The notes under the pieces are model-generated. The model searched no databases and was not told the origin of the DNA. It saw nothing but the letters and a program-made list of their open reading frames with translations. A stretch of DNA of 64,000 nucleotides from Geomonas sp. RF6 (GTDB lineage: Bacteria; Desulfobacterota; Desulfuromonadia; Geobacterales; Geobacteraceae). Each line of letters opens with the position of its first letter. Positions within the stretch are counted from its first letter, which is position 1. The position numbers were made by a program, and so were the translations under genes. Positions 9,437 to 18,824 of this stretch are shown in pieces. The stretch is from assembly GCF_021044625.1 (NCBI RefSeq), contig NZ_CP087999.1, forward strand, positions 3,121,001 through 3,185,000, given 5' to 3'.

Positions 9437-10558
9437 TCAGTGCTTTCCCCTGGCCTTCTCCAGCTCTTCCTGCGTGATCAGCCCCTTGCTGCGCAGGCGG
9501 CGCAACTCCATCAAGCGACTGTCCTGGGAAAGGGCAGGGGCAGGTGAATCGTTGATGCCGGTGAGGAGATATATCGCGTCGCGGTACCTCAGGACGAGGA
9601 CGCTACCATCGCTGGAGAAGACCCCTGTCGTCCCCGGAGGAAAGGAGGTGACTTCCTTCCGCTCCCGATAGAGGTGCCCGTCAACGAGCGCATAAGTGCC
9701 GGAGGGGGAGAGGGCGATGGAGGTTCCGGGGGAGCGGTACGCCTCAGCCTCCTTGCCACCGGAGAGCGGGATCCAGCGGGCCTCGCCGTCGGCATTCCCC
9801 ATCAACACCTTCTCGCCGCCCGGAGCATAGACAGGGCCTCCCGAACCGAGGGGCGCCTCGCCGATCTGGCGCTCCCCGCTGCTGTCCAAGTGGTGCGTAA
9901 AGATCTGCAGAAAGGGGGTGAAGTTGGGAGGGTCCTTGAGCTTGGTGAGGGCGACCTCGTCTCCGTACGGCGAGAGCGCCATCGCAAAGGTTCTTGCCAG
10001 CGCCTCATCAGGCATCTTCGCGATATACGGGCGCACCGTCGTGCCGTTGGCGGGAATAGCCAGCACTTTCCCGATGCCGTCCCAGCGGTACAGGATGGAG
10101 TCGAGCTGGGCGCCGAAGCTGTATTTCTTGATGGAAAGGGCGGCGAGGACGAGCTCATCCTTGTTTCGCCACACAATCGAGGTTACCCTTCCCCCGACGG
10201 TTGTCTCGGCGAGCACCTTCCCTGCCGCGTCATAGATGCGGACAATGCTGCCGCTCCCGGCCGGAAATGCTGCTGCGACGCGCTTATCGAAGGCAGAAAT
10301 GGCGACCGCGATCGGGCGCTCCTTGGCGAGCAGGCGCTTTGTTCCTGTTTTTAGATCGAGAAGTTGAAGGGATTCGTCGGAAAAGGCGAGGGGGCCGTCT
10401 CCTTCTTGGAGAGAGAAGGGGGAGCCGGAGTCGGCAGGGGAGATCTTTCGCAGCTGCGAGCCTTGAGGGAGCGGAGAGGAGTGCGGCAGAGTCGCACATC
10501 CAGAGAAAAAGCAGGCAATCGACGCCAGGAGCGCGAGCCTCGAACAGTACCGAATCAT
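9437..10558 (-). CDS. Beta-propeller-like lipoprotein of unknown function
   Basis: 373 residues. N terminus MIRYCSRLALLASIACFFSGC has a lipobox-like end (FSGC), so it is probably an outer-membrane or periplasmic lipoprotein. The middle shows repeated WD40/TolB-like strands (VAVAISAFDKRVAA; AMALSPYGDEVAL; VYAPGGEKVLMG; SIALSPSGTYALV; GVFSSDGSVLVLRYRDAIYLL). The C terminus (LMELRRLRSKGLITQEELEKARGK) is SHOCT-like, as in the cytochrome gene just downstream. AAGGGGGG precedes the ATG. It probably shares a transcript with the cytochrome. Function unknown; propeller fold is inferred. Confidence 0.8.
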   Translation of the reverse strand: MIRYCSRLALLASIACFFSGCATLPHSSPLPQGSQLRKISPADSGSPFSLQEGDGPLAFSDESLQLLDLKTGTKRLLAKERPIAVAISAFDKRVAAAFPAGSGSIVRIYDAAGKVLAETTVGGRVTSIVWRNKDELVLAALSIKKYSFGAQLDSILYRWDGIGKVLAIPANGTTVRPYIAKMPDEALARTFAMALSPYGDEVALTKLKDPPNFTPFLQIFTHHLDSSGERQIGEAPLGSGGPVYAPGGEKVLMGNADGEARWIPLSGGKEAEAYRSPGTSIALSPSGTYALVDGHLYRERKEVTSFPPGTTGVFSSDGSVLVLRYRDAIYLLTGINDSPAPALSQDSRLMELRRLRSKGLITQEELEKARGKH

Positions 10559-10678
10559 CTATCCCCCCTTACCAAAGGCCGCCATCTTAGCGGATTTACG
10601 GAGTCCTTTCAATGTGAGAAGATAGGTCGGTGTTTTCATTGCAGCCCCGGGGACTCTCGCATGGCCGGGAAAGTGCCC

Positions 10679-10730
10679 GCGGCCCCCTCTCCCTGAGGAG
10701 AGGGAACCGAAGGCGGGTTGGGGGCGTCCT
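10679..10730. repeat. C/G-rich palindromic repeat, family C-like single copy
   Basis: CCCTCTCC-ctga-GGAGAGGG followed by AACCGAAGGCGGGTTGGGG. It resembles half of a family C unit. It sits in the ~300-bp gap (10559-10860) between divergent genes, which shows no other clear feature. Confidence 0.5.
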
Positions 10731-10860
10731 TCGGAGAGAAAAGACGCCGCCGCAGGCGATGGACGGCAATGTAGACGAAAACGGTATACATATCTGTCGC
10801 TATGCCGACACTTCATGAAAACAATGCGTTAGAATTCTTTCTTCTAAAGGGAGTGCGGGA

Positions 10861-11142
10861 GTGCATGTACTGCTGCTTAAGATGAGGCTGCGTCTGATGA
10901 GCCGGACGCTGAAGGAAAAACGGAGCATCGTGAAGAGTGTGCTGTCGCGGGCGCGCAATAGCTTCAACGTCGCCTGCGCCGAATCGGAGCTCCACGACCA
11001 GCCTGGCGACGCCGAACTCTCCTTCGTCGCCCTCTCCTTCAGCGTCCCCGATGCCAGACGCCTGCTACAGCAGGTCGAGGAGTGGGTCGTGGAGACACGT
11101 CCCGATGTGGAGGTCACAGACGTCCTGGTGGAGGAGCTGTGA
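10861..11142 (+). CDS. DUF503 family protein (YlxP-like)
   Basis: 93 residues starting at GTG with GGGAG upstream. The family pattern is clear: short ferredoxin-like fold with RLRLMSRTLKEKRSIVKSVLSRARNSFNVACAESE, a common RNA- or ribosome-associated small protein often found near rbfA/truB. Here it stands alone. Function is not established. Confidence 0.88.
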   Translation: MHVLLLKMRLRLMSRTLKEKRSIVKSVLSRARNSFNVACAESELHDQPGDAELSFVALSFSVPDARRLLQQVEEWVVETRPDVEVTDVLVEEL

Positions 11143-11208
11143 AAACAAAGAACTTTCCAACCTTTGAGAATGGTGATATGTAACCGTGGGCTGAAGCCGC
11201 AAGTATGT

Positions 11209-11309
11209 GGACCGCCGGGAACGCCTCCGGCTTATCCCGGCCTACATCACCACACGACGCTTCTGTAGGTCTGTACGCCGGAATAAGCGCAGCGTTTCCG
11301 GCAGGTCCG
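11209..11309. repeat. Family B palindromic repeat, copy 1 (inside-out arrangement)
   Basis: Left arm GGACCGCCGGGAACGCCTCC...CGGCCTACA and right arm CGCCGGAATAAGCGCAGCG...GGTCC are imperfect reverse complements. Relative to the copies at 61547 and 63085, the two half-units are turned outward instead of inward. Confidence 0.75.
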
Positions 11310-11368
11310 ACTCCGTCCAGACGCGTAATTATCCATAGGGTACAAGATGCAGCGAGGGGAAAGATTGC

Positions 11369-12586
11369 ATGGCCGAAGGGGATCTTAACAAGCTGACCAT
11401 CGATAAGGAGCGCTTCGCCACGCGCCCGTCGCGCGGAAAGAAGGCACGCCTGTGGGCGGCACTGGCGGTGGCGGCGCTCCTTTTGGTGCTCGCTGCCTGG
11501 CAGGGCCTCTTCTCGCCACGCGTGGAGGTGGAGACCGCCGCCGTTTCCATGGTCTACCCTTCGCAGACCTTCTCCCTGCTTAACGCCAGCGGCTACGTGG
11601 TGGCCCAGCGCAAGGCGGCCGTCTCCTCCAAGGCGACGGGACGGCTCGATTGGCTCGGAGTCGAAGAGGGGAGTGTGGTGCGCGCCGGTCAGCCCCTGGC
11701 GCGGCTTGACGCCCGCGACGTGAAGGCCACGGAAGAGCAATCGGCCGCGAACGTGGTGAATTCGCGCCACACGCTGGAGCAGGCCCGGGTGGAACAAAAG
11801 GATGCCGCACGCGCCCTGAAGCGCGCGAAGGAGCTCGTCTCCCAGGGGATCATCGCACAGGCCGATTACGACACTGCGGAGGCGCGCTACCAGCGCGGTG
11901 TGGCAGCAACCGCCGCGGCGGAGGCCGCTGTAAAAAGTACCCAGGCGGCCCTGCGCAATGCTCAGGCGACTGTCGACTACACCGTGATACGCGCTCCCTT
12001 CGACGGCGTTGTCCTCACCAAGGATGCGGATGTCGGCGACATTGTCACCCCTCTCGGCGCGGCGGCAAACGCCAAGGCCGCAGTCGTCACTCTTGCCGAC
12101 ATGGGCTCCCTCGAGGTGGAGGCGGATGTGTCGGAGGCGAACATTTCCCGGGTGCGGCCGGGGCAGCCGTGTGAAGTCCTCCTCGATGCCCTGCCCGACG
12201 TGCGCTTCCCGGCCGTGCTGCACACCATCGTGCCGACCGCGGACCGCAGCAAGGGGAGCGTCATGGTGAAGGTGCGCTTCCTCACCAACGACCGCCGCAT
12301 CCTCCCGGAGATGAGCGCAAAGGTGGCCTTCCTCGAAAGGGAGATCCGCGCCGGCGAGGACAAGCCGCGCGTGGCTGTACTCCCGACCGCGGTGGCGACG
12401 AGGGAGGGCAGGAGTGTCGTCTACGTCGTGCGCGGCGACAGTGTGGCGGAGACCCCGGTGAAGCTCGGCACACGGATGGGGGAGTGGGTGGAGATTGTGT
12501 CAGGCGTGAAGGCCGGCGAGAAGATCGCCATCAAGCCCCTCGACAAGCTGCACGACGGCACGAAGGTCAAGGTGCCGGAAAAATAG
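11369..12586 (+). CDS. Membrane fusion protein of an ABC export system (HlyD/MacA type)
   Basis: 405 residues: cytoplasmic N terminus, one membrane anchor (LWAALAVAALLLVLAAWQGL, about residues 27-46), and a periplasmic adaptor. Barrel-sandwich halves are LLNASGYVVAQRKAAVSSKATGRL and YTVIRAPFDGVVLTKDADVGDIV; between them is an alpha-helical hairpin (RHTLEQARVEQKDAARALKRAKELV). Beta-barrel (LEVEADVSEANISRVRPGQ) and membrane-proximal domains follow. It bridges the inner-membrane pump encoded downstream to the envelope. The ATPase gene begins 3 bp after its stop, so this is one operon. No outer-membrane TolC-type gene is in the window. Confidence 0.93.
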   Translation: MAEGDLNKLTIDKERFATRPSRGKKARLWAALAVAALLLVLAAWQGLFSPRVEVETAAVSMVYPSQTFSLLNASGYVVAQRKAAVSSKATGRLDWLGVEEGSVVRAGQPLARLDARDVKATEEQSAANVVNSRHTLEQARVEQKDAARALKRAKELVSQGIIAQADYDTAEARYQRGVAATAAAEAAVKSTQAALRNAQATVDYTVIRAPFDGVVLTKDADVGDIVTPLGAAANAKAAVVTLADMGSLEVEADVSEANISRVRPGQPCEVLLDALPDVRFPAVLHTIVPTADRSKGSVMVKVRFLTNDRRILPEMSAKVAFLEREIRAGEDKPRVAVLPTAVATREGRSVVYVVRGDSVAETPVKLGTRMGEWVEIVSGVKAGEKIAIKPLDKLHDGTKVKVPEK

Positions 12587-12588
12587 CC

Positions 12589-13284
12589 ATGCCAGAGACC
12601 GCTTCCCCCATCGTTTCCATCAGGGACCTCGCCAAATCGTACCGGCGCGGCAGCCAGCTCATCCCCGTCCTCGACGGCATCACCTTCGACATCGCCCAGG
12701 GCGAATTCGTCGCCCTCATGGGCCCCTCCGGATCGGGCAAGAGCACACTTTTGAACCTCATCGCCGGGATCGACTCGGCGGACCACGGCTCCATCAAGGT
12801 CGCCGGCGTGGAAATCACCGGTCTCTCCGAGCTCGAGCTCTCTCGCTGGCGCGCCGGGCACGTCGGCTTCATCTTTCAGTTCTACAACCTGATACCGGTG
12901 CTGACCGCGTTCGAGAACGTCGAGCTGCCGCTTCTTCTCACCTCGCTGAAGAAGAGCGAGCGCCGCGAGCACGTGGAAACGGTCCTTTCGGTGGTGGGGC
13001 TGGCTGACCGCATGGATCATTACCCGGCGCAGCTTTCCGGCGGGCAGCAGCAGCGGGTCGCCATCGCCCGGGCGATCGTTACCGATCCGGAGATCCTGGT
13101 GGCGGACGAGCCGACCGGCGATCTGGACAGGGCGTCGGCGGGGGAGATCCTCGAGCTCATGGACCGACTGGTGACGGACTTCGGCAAGACCGTCATCATG
13201 GTAACGCACGACCCCCGCGCCGCAGAGAAGGCGCACATCATCAGGCATCTGGAAAAGGGTGTCCTGAGCCAGAATGGCGGGTAA
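12589..13284 (+). CDS. ABC transporter ATP-binding protein (MacB/LolD/DevA type)
   Basis: 231 residues, the usual length. Walker [13 protein letters not shown] (about residues 44-55), Q loop FQFYNLIP, signature [14 protein letters not shown], Walker [13 protein letters not shown] and H loop MVTHDPRAA. The frame is open upstream into the fusion-protein gene; ATG 12589 is the first sensible start, three bases after that stop. It powers the two FtsX-type permeases that follow. The MacB/LolD class uses mechanotransmission rather than classical substrate passage. Confidence 0.95.
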   Translation: MPETASPIVSIRDLAKSYRRGSQLIPVLDGITFDIAQGEFVALMGPSGSGKSTLLNLIAGIDSADHGSIKVAGVEITGLSELELSRWRAGHVGFIFQFYNLIPVLTAFENVELPLLLTSLKKSERREHVETVLSVVGLADRMDHYPAQLSGGQQQRVAIARAIVTDPEILVADEPTGDLDRASAGEILELMDRLVTDFGKTVIMVTHDPRAAEKAHIIRHLEKGVLSQNGG

Positions 13285-13293
13285 ATCCTCGAG

Positions 13294-14460
13294 ATGGGAA
13301 TCCCGTACTACTACAGCTTCCGGAATCTCTGGACCCGGCGCCTCACCACCGCTCTTACCGCAAGCGGGATGGGGCTCGTCGTCTTTGTCTTCGCGGCTAC
13401 ACTCATGCTTGCCGACGGGCTGCAAAAGACGCTGGTGGAGACAGGGTCGCCGGAAAACGTGGTGGTGATCCGCCGTTCCTCCAACTCCGAAGTTCAGAGC
13501 TCCATGGAGCGTTTGCAGACGGCTCTCCTGGAAAGCGAGCCGGAGGTGGCGGTCGGCTCCGACGGCAATCCCCTCTTCGCAAAGGAGCTGGTCGTCCTCA
13601 TAAACCTGCAGAAGAGGGTCAGCAACAAGCCCGCGAACGTGGTGATCCGCGGTGTCGGCAGAAGCTCCTTTCTCCTTCGTCCTTCTGTTGTTCTCAAGGA
13701 AGGGCGCCTGCCGCGCCCGGGGTCCGCGGAAATCATCGCGGGCGCCAGCATCGCCCGCCGCTTCAAGGGAGGGGGGCTCGGGGAGACGATGCGCTTCGGC
13801 ATGCGCGACTGGAGAGTCGTCGGCGTTTTCGATGCCGGTACCACCGGCTTTTCCTCGGAGATCTGGGGGGACGTCGACCAGATGATGCAGGCGTTTCGCA
13901 GGCCGGTCTACTCGTCGGTGATCTTCCGGCTGCGCGACAGCGCCGGATTCCAGCGCTACAAGGAGCGGGTGGAATCGGATCCGCGGCTCACCGTGGAGGC
14001 GAAGCGGGAGACGCAGTATTATCTCGACCAGTCCGAGGCGATGGCGAAGTTCCTGAAGATCTTAGGTCTCGTCCTTACCAGCGTCTTCTCCATCGGGGCG
14101 GTCATCGGCGCGATGATCACCATGTATGCCGCCGTGGCAAATCGCGTCAGCGAGATCGGCACCTTGCGCGCGCTGGGGTTCCAGAGGTCGAGCATCCTCG
14201 CCGCCTTTGTGCTGGAATCGCTCTTCCTCGGGCTGCTCGGGGGGCTGTTGGGGATAGCGGCAGCATCGTTCATGCAGCTCATCACCATCTCCACCATGAA
14301 CTGGCAGTCCTTCTCCGAGCTCGCCTTCTCCTTTGCGCTGACCTTCGGGACGATATGGAAGTCGCTCCTTTTCTCCATGGGGATGGGGTTTATCGGCGGG
14401 GTACTCCCTGCCTTTCGGGCGGCGCGCCTCAGCATCGTGGACGCGCTGCGGGCGAGCTGA
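13294..14460 (+). CDS. ABC transporter permease, FtsX/MacB type (first of two)
   Basis: 388 residues with the MacB-type plan: N-terminal membrane helix ([26 protein letters not shown]), a large periplasmic domain (about residues 50-265), then three C-terminal helices ([66 protein letters not shown]). The [19 protein letters not shown] segment is the coupling region typical of FtsX-domain permeases. Ten bases after the ATPase gene, so translationally close. It probably pairs with the next gene as a heterodimer. Confidence 0.92.
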   Translation: MGIPYYYSFRNLWTRRLTTALTASGMGLVVFVFAATLMLADGLQKTLVETGSPENVVVIRRSSNSEVQSSMERLQTALLESEPEVAVGSDGNPLFAKELVVLINLQKRVSNKPANVVIRGVGRSSFLLRPSVVLKEGRLPRPGSAEIIAGASIARRFKGGGLGETMRFGMRDWRVVGVFDAGTTGFSSEIWGDVDQMMQAFRRPVYSSVIFRLRDSAGFQRYKERVESDPRLTVEAKRETQYYLDQSEAMAKFLKILGLVLTSVFSIGAVIGAMITMYAAVANRVSEIGTLRALGFQRSSILAAFVLESLFLGLLGGLLGIAAASFMQLITISTMNWQSFSELAFSFALTFGTIWKSLLFSMGMGFIGGVLPAFRAARLSIVDALRAS

Positions 14461-14500
14461 CGCCAGGGCGTGCGGGGACGGAAAGAACCGAGGCTTCATA

Positions 14501-15658
14501 ATGTTCTTCATCAAGCTCATCCTGAGAAACCTCTTTCGACACAAGCTGCGGTCGGTGCTTACGGTCGTCGGTGTTGCAGTCGCCGTCCTCGCCTTCGGCC
14601 TTTTGCGCACTCTGGTGGGGCTCTGGTACTCGGGGGCGGATCGCGCCTCAGCCACCCGCCTCGTCACCAGAAACTCCATCTCCCTCATATTCCCCCTTCC
14701 CATCTCCTACCTGGAACGGATCCGCAGCGTCCCCGGGGTGACTCAAGTTACCTACGGCTCCTGGTTTGGCGGGGTGTACATCGACGAGAAAAACTTCTTT
14801 CCCAACTACGCGGTGGAGCCAAAGAGCTACCTCGACCTCTACCCGGAATTCATACTCTCTCCCGAAGAAAAGACCGCCTTTTACCAGGATCGGAAAGGGT
14901 GCGTGGTCGGCGCGAAGCTCGCGAAGACCTATCACTGGAAGGTCGGCGACCTCATCACCTTGCGCGGTACGATCTATCCTGGGCAGTGGGAGTTCATGCT
15001 GCGCGGCATCTACCGCGGTGCGCAGCGGGGGACCGAGGAGCGGATCCTCCTCTTTCACTACGACTATCTCAACGAAAGCGTGAGGAGGACGGTGCCACGG
15101 CGGGCCGACCAGGTCGGGTTCTATGTGATAGGGGTGAAGGATGTCGACCACGTGCCGGAGGTGTCGCTGAAGGTTGACGAGATGTTCAAGAACTCCCTTG
15201 CGGAAACCCTCACGGAGACGGAGCGGGCCTTTCAGCTCGGGTTCGTGGCGATGACCGAAGCGATCATGATCGCCATCCAGATCGTGTCGTACATGGTGAT
15301 AGCCATCATCATGGTCGTCGCCGCAAATACCATGGCGATGACCGCGCGGGAGCGGGTAGGGGAGTACGCCACCTTGAAGACGCTCGGCTTCAACGGGCTC
15401 CACATCGGCATCATCATCTTCGGAGAATCTGTCGTCATCTCCTTCCTCGGCGGGATCCTCGGCGTCATCCTGAGCTTCCCCGCCGCCCATTGGATCGAGG
15501 TGAAGCTCGCGCAATATTTCCCCTATTTTTCCCTCTCCCCCGAGACCCTGCTGCTGGAGGTGCTGGCGGCCGTCTCCGTCGGCATCGTCTCCGGTATCTT
15601 TCCCACCTGGAGGGGCACGACCATCCGCATCGCGGACGGGTTGAAGCGGATCGGATAG
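14501..15658 (+). CDS. ABC transporter permease, FtsX/MacB type (second of two)
   Basis: 385 residues; same topology as its neighbour with N-terminal helix (LRSVLTVVGVAVAVLAFGLLRTLVG), periplasmic domain, and C-terminal FtsX helices (MVIAIIMVVAANTMAMTARER; GESVVISFLGGILGVILSFPAAHW; LLEVLAAVSVGIVSGIFPTWRG). YATLKTLGFNGLHIGIIIF is the coupling segment. Sequence differs strongly from the first permease, so it is an old paralogue rather than a recent copy. Substrate unknown; lipoproteins, peptides or antibiotics are all possible for this class. Confidence 0.92.
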   Translation: MFFIKLILRNLFRHKLRSVLTVVGVAVAVLAFGLLRTLVGLWYSGADRASATRLVTRNSISLIFPLPISYLERIRSVPGVTQVTYGSWFGGVYIDEKNFFPNYAVEPKSYLDLYPEFILSPEEKTAFYQDRKGCVVGAKLAKTYHWKVGDLITLRGTIYPGQWEFMLRGIYRGAQRGTEERILLFHYDYLNESVRRTVPRRADQVGFYVIGVKDVDHVPEVSLKVDEMFKNSLAETLTETERAFQLGFVAMTEAIMIAIQIVSYMVIAIIMVVAANTMAMTARERVGEYATLKTLGFNGLHIGIIIFGESVVISFLGGILGVILSFPAAHWIEVKLAQYFPYFSLSPETLLLEVLAAVSVGIVSGIFPTWRGTTIRIADGLKRIG

Positions 15659-15785
15659 AGAATAGATCGAGCGTGCTCTTCTGCGTGAGCGTCCCGGAAT
15701 CCCTGAATCTCCTTTGACATTTCCCCCTCCTTCGTCTAATCTCCCACTTTTTTTGGTCATCAGACTTGGGACTCTCTGTGCATGG

Positions 15786-15893
15786 TCCCTTCCCCCCGTG
15801 CGGGGGAGGGACAGGGTGGGGGGGAAGGTGCCACCGGTCGCGCATATGGCAGCTTCACCCACCTGTCCCCCTCCGTCAAGGGAGGGGGGAACG
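15786..15893. repeat. Family C paired palindromic repeat, copy 2
   Basis: Left arm TCCCTTCCCCCCGTGCGGGG...GGGACAGGGTGGGGGGGAAG; right arm CACCTGTCCCCCTCCGTCAAGGGAGGGGGGA in inverted orientation. It fills the gap between the second permease and the following membrane-protein gene, with no other feature seen in 15659-15954. Confidence 0.75.
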
Positions 15894-15954
15894 TTAGGCA
15901 GATGCCCCTGTAATAGAGGATGATCAAGTTTCGTCTGTGCTGCAGGAGGGAGAT

Positions 15955-16704
15955 GTGAGATTCATCCGGGTGCCTCGGGATATCATCGTTTGGCTGCTGC
16001 TCGTCGTTTCGCTCGTCCTTTACGGGGTGGATTACCTCCTTTACGGCCGACTGCAGGAGATCGCCTTCGGCTTCATGGCAAACCTTGCCTTTCTCCCCGT
16101 GTATGTCCTCTTTGTGACCCTGATGATCGAGCGGGTTCTCAAGGAGCGGGAGCGCGAAGCTATCATGAAGAAGCTCAACATGGTCATCGGTGTCTTCTTC
16201 AGCGAGGTGGGAAATCATCTGCTGCACGACTTCCTTGCTTTTACCTGTGACGGAAGAAAGCTCTCGGAGCGACTGAGCTTTACGCCGCAATGGGAGGATG
16301 AAGATTTTGCCGCCGCTCTTGCCTTTGTGAAGGGGCACGACTTCTGTCTCGACTCGACGCTGGGGGACCGGGAGGCGCTGAAGGCCTTTCTGGTGGAAAA
16401 GAGGGGGGTAATGCTCTCCCTCATGGAGAACCCGAATCTCCTGGAGCACGAAGCATTTACCGATCTACTCTGGGCGGTCTTCCACCTCATCGAGGAACTT
16501 CAGGCCCGTACCAAGCTCGACCGGTTGCCCGAATCGGACCTCGATCACCTATCCGGCGACATGAAGCGCGCCCACGCCCTGCTCCTGATCCAGTGGCTCA
16601 ACTATCTCAGGCACCTCAGGCAGGACTACCCCTACCTTTTCTCTCTCGCGGTGCGCATGAATCCGATGAATCCGGAGGCGAGCGCGGAGGTGGTGTACCG
16701 ATAG
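15955..16704 (+). CDS. Membrane protein of unknown function
   Basis: 249 residues. Two membrane segments near the N terminus (DIIVWLLLVVSLVLYGVDYLLYG and GFMANLAFLPVYVLFVTLMI), then a cytoplasmic helical domain starting with RVLKEREREAIMKKLNMVIGVFFSEVGN and rich in charged helices (HLIEELQARTKLDRLPESDLDHL; LLLIQWLNYLRHLRQDYPYLF). GTG 15955 is chosen because GGAGG lies five bases upstream; the open frame begins at GTG 15937. I do not recognise a family. The 2-TM plus helical cytosolic layout suggests a membrane-linked sensor or scaffold, but that is only a guess. Confidence 0.8.
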   Translation: MRFIRVPRDIIVWLLLVVSLVLYGVDYLLYGRLQEIAFGFMANLAFLPVYVLFVTLMIERVLKEREREAIMKKLNMVIGVFFSEVGNHLLHDFLAFTCDGRKLSERLSFTPQWEDEDFAAALAFVKGHDFCLDSTLGDREALKAFLVEKRGVMLSLMENPNLLEHEAFTDLLWAVFHLIEELQARTKLDRLPESDLDHLSGDMKRAHALLLIQWLNYLRHLRQDYPYLFSLAVRMNPMNPEASAEVVYR

Positions 16705-16763
16705 ACCCTTTGCACCCACGTTGCGCCGCTCACACGCCGCGGATTTGGTATACCGAAAAAAGG

Positions 16764-16792
16764 TTGCATTTTTGACGGCGTTGCATTATGTT
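16764..16792 (+). promoter_or_regulatory. Candidate sigma-70 promoter for the pheA operon
   Basis: TTGCAT (16764-16769), 17-bp spacer, TATGTT (16787-16792), in AT-richer DNA 52 bp before pheA. Read by eye only. Confidence 0.3.
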
Positions 16793-16843
16793 CGGAAGCT
16801 TCTCTGAGCCTTCACTACCCCCGCCCTAAAGGTGATCATACGC

Positions 16844-17920
16844 TTGACTGAAAAGCAGACGCTGAAAACCCTCCGCCAGGAGATCGATTCGGTCGACGAT
16901 CGTATCCTGGAGCTGTTGAACCAGCGGGCCAATCTGGTCATGCAGGTCGGCGCGATCAAGACCAAAAATCAGAGCGATTTTCACGTACCGAGCAGGGAGA
17001 GGGAGATCTACGAGCGCCTTGCGGCTGCCAATCCGGGCCCTTTCCCGTCCGAGGCTGTCCGCGGCGTCTTCCGCGAGATAATCTCCGCCTGTCTTGCCCT
17101 CGAATCGACCCTCAAGGTGGCGTTCCTCGGGCCGAAGGCGACCTTCAGCCACCTCGCCGCGATGCAGCATTTCGGGCTCTCCGCGGAGATCGTCCCCGAG
17201 CGCTCCATTCCCGCGGTGTTCGAGGCAGTGGAGAAGGGTGCCGCCTACTACGGCGTGGTGCCGGTGGAGAACTCCACCGAGGGGATGATTTCCCATACTC
17301 TGGACATGTTCATGGACAGCGACCTCAAGATCAACGCAGAGGTCCTCCTGGAGGTGTCCCATTTTCTGTTGTCCCGCACCGGCCGCATCGAGGACATAAA
17401 GAAGGTCTACTCCCATCCGCAGCCGCTGGCGCAGTGCCGCAACTGGCTTGCCGAGCACCTGCCCAATGTGCCGCTCGTCGATGTCGCCTCCACGACCCTC
17501 GCAGCGCAGATCGTGGGGGAAGACTACACTGCGGCGGCGATCGCCAGCGAGTACGCGGCCAACCTGTACGATCTGAAGGTCGTGCGCGCCCGCATCGAGG
17601 ACCAGGTGAACAACTTCACCCGCTTCCTGGTGATCGGGAAGAAGATCACGGACCCGACCGGTGACGACAAGACTTCGCTGATGTTTTCCGTGCGCGACGA
17701 GCCGGGGATCCTGCACCGCATGCTGGAGCCGTTCGCCAAGCGCGACATCAACCTTTCCAAGATCGAGTCGCGCCCCCTGAAGCGCAAGGCGTGGGAGTAC
17801 ATCTTCTACCTCGACCTTTCCGGACACATTCAGGATCCCACGGTGGCGGAGGCGGTGCACGAACTCGGCGCCTGCTGCCAGTTTGTGAAGGTCCTCGGCT
17901 CGTACCCGCGGGCCCGCTAG
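16844..17920 (+). CDS. pheA: Bifunctional chorismate mutase / prephenate dehydratase (P-protein)
   Basis: 358 residues. AroQ chorismate mutase domain at about residues 1-85 (LRQEIDSVDDRILELLNQRANLVMQVG; conserved Arg, Asp and Glu). Prephenate dehydratase at about 92-265 (VAFLGPKATFSHLAA; VVPVENSTEGMI; NFTRFLVIG with the catalytic TRF). ACT domain at about 275-355 (SLMFSVRDEPGILHRML; KIESRP) for phenylalanine feedback. The open frame allows GTG 16832, but GGTGATC (16831-16837), a seven-base anti-Shine-Dalgarno match, sits six bases before TTG 16844, so TTG is taken as start. It makes phenylpyruvate and heads the operon with tyrA and aroA. Confidence 0.95.
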   Translation: MTEKQTLKTLRQEIDSVDDRILELLNQRANLVMQVGAIKTKNQSDFHVPSREREIYERLAAANPGPFPSEAVRGVFREIISACLALESTLKVAFLGPKATFSHLAAMQHFGLSAEIVPERSIPAVFEAVEKGAAYYGVVPVENSTEGMISHTLDMFMDSDLKINAEVLLEVSHFLLSRTGRIEDIKKVYSHPQPLAQCRNWLAEHLPNVPLVDVASTTLAAQIVGEDYTAAAIASEYAANLYDLKVVRARIEDQVNNFTRFLVIGKKITDPTGDDKTSLMFSVRDEPGILHRMLEPFAKRDINLSKIESRPLKRKAWEYIFYLDLSGHIQDPTVAEAVHELGACCQFVKVLGSYPRAR

Positions 17921-18787
17921 ATGTCGATGCCGCTGGTCAAGCGTCTCACCGTCATCGGCGTCGGCCTCATCGGAGGGTCTCTCGCACGCGCGCTGCGCGA
18001 GCAGGGGGCCGTCGGCGAGGTCGTCGGAGTCGGCAGGGGAGAGGCGAACCTGAAGCGCGGCGTCGAGCTCGGCGTTCTGGACCGCTACTGCACCGATCCG
18101 GTCGAGGGGGTTCAGGGCGCTGACATGGTTTTTCTGTCAACGCCGGTCTGCTCCATCCCGGGACTCGTTGAGCGGATCGCTCCGCATCTCGCCAAGGGGT
18201 GCATCGTCACCGACGGCGGGAGCGTGAAGGGGACGATCGTCTCCGCCTGCGAGCCGCTCATGCCGGAAGGGACCTTCTTTATCGGGGGGCACCCGATCGC
18301 CGGTACCGAGCACTCCGGAGTCGAGGCGTCCTTTGCGACGCTGTACCAGGGGAAGCGCTGCATCATAACGCCGACAGAGCGCTCCGATGCGGACGCCCTG
18401 GCGAAAGTCGTCGCGGTATGGGAAGCGGCTGGATCAAGCGTCACGGTCATGGATCCGGTGCGTCACGACCGGGTGGTGGCGGCTATCTCCCACCTGCCGC
18501 ACATGGTGGCGTACTCGCTGGTGAACGCGGTGGAAGGGTATGAAAAGACGGCGGGGGATCTGCTGTGCTTCTCCGCCGGCGGCTTCAGGGATTTCACCCG
18601 CATCGCCAGCTCCGATCCCGCCATGTGGCGCGACATCGCCCTCACCAACCGGGATGCGGTGCTGGAGATGATGGATTTCTTTGCCACCACCCTGGCAGAG
18701 CTGAGAAAATTGGTGGATGCAGGAGACGGCGCGGGGCTGGAGAAGTTCTTCCTGAACTCGAAGCTCGCAAGAGACGCGATCCTGTAG
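17921..18787 (+). CDS. tyrA: Prephenate dehydrogenase
   Basis: 288 residues. N-terminal NAD-binding fold with GVGLIGGSLARALR at about residues 13-26, FLSTPVCSIPGLVE, VTDGGSVKG and the substrate-pocket segment GGHPIAGTEHSGVEAS. The C-terminal helical dimer domain has HDRVVAAISHLPHMVAYSL with the catalytic His. It oxidatively decarboxylates prephenate to 4-hydroxyphenylpyruvate for tyrosine. The ATG directly follows the pheA stop with no gap, so the two branches from prephenate are made from one transcript by coupled translation. No chorismate mutase or ACT domain is fused. Confidence 0.95.
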   Translation: MSMPLVKRLTVIGVGLIGGSLARALREQGAVGEVVGVGRGEANLKRGVELGVLDRYCTDPVEGVQGADMVFLSTPVCSIPGLVERIAPHLAKGCIVTDGGSVKGTIVSACEPLMPEGTFFIGGHPIAGTEHSGVEASFATLYQGKRCIITPTERSDADALAKVVAVWEAAGSSVTVMDPVRHDRVVAAISHLPHMVAYSLVNAVEGYEKTAGDLLCFSAGGFRDFTRIASSDPAMWRDIALTNRDAVLEMMDFFATTLAELRKLVDAGDGAGLEKFFLNSKLARDAIL

Positions 18788-18824
18788 AGCTAAAAAACAA
18801 GCAGCACCATTCGCAGGGAGCATT

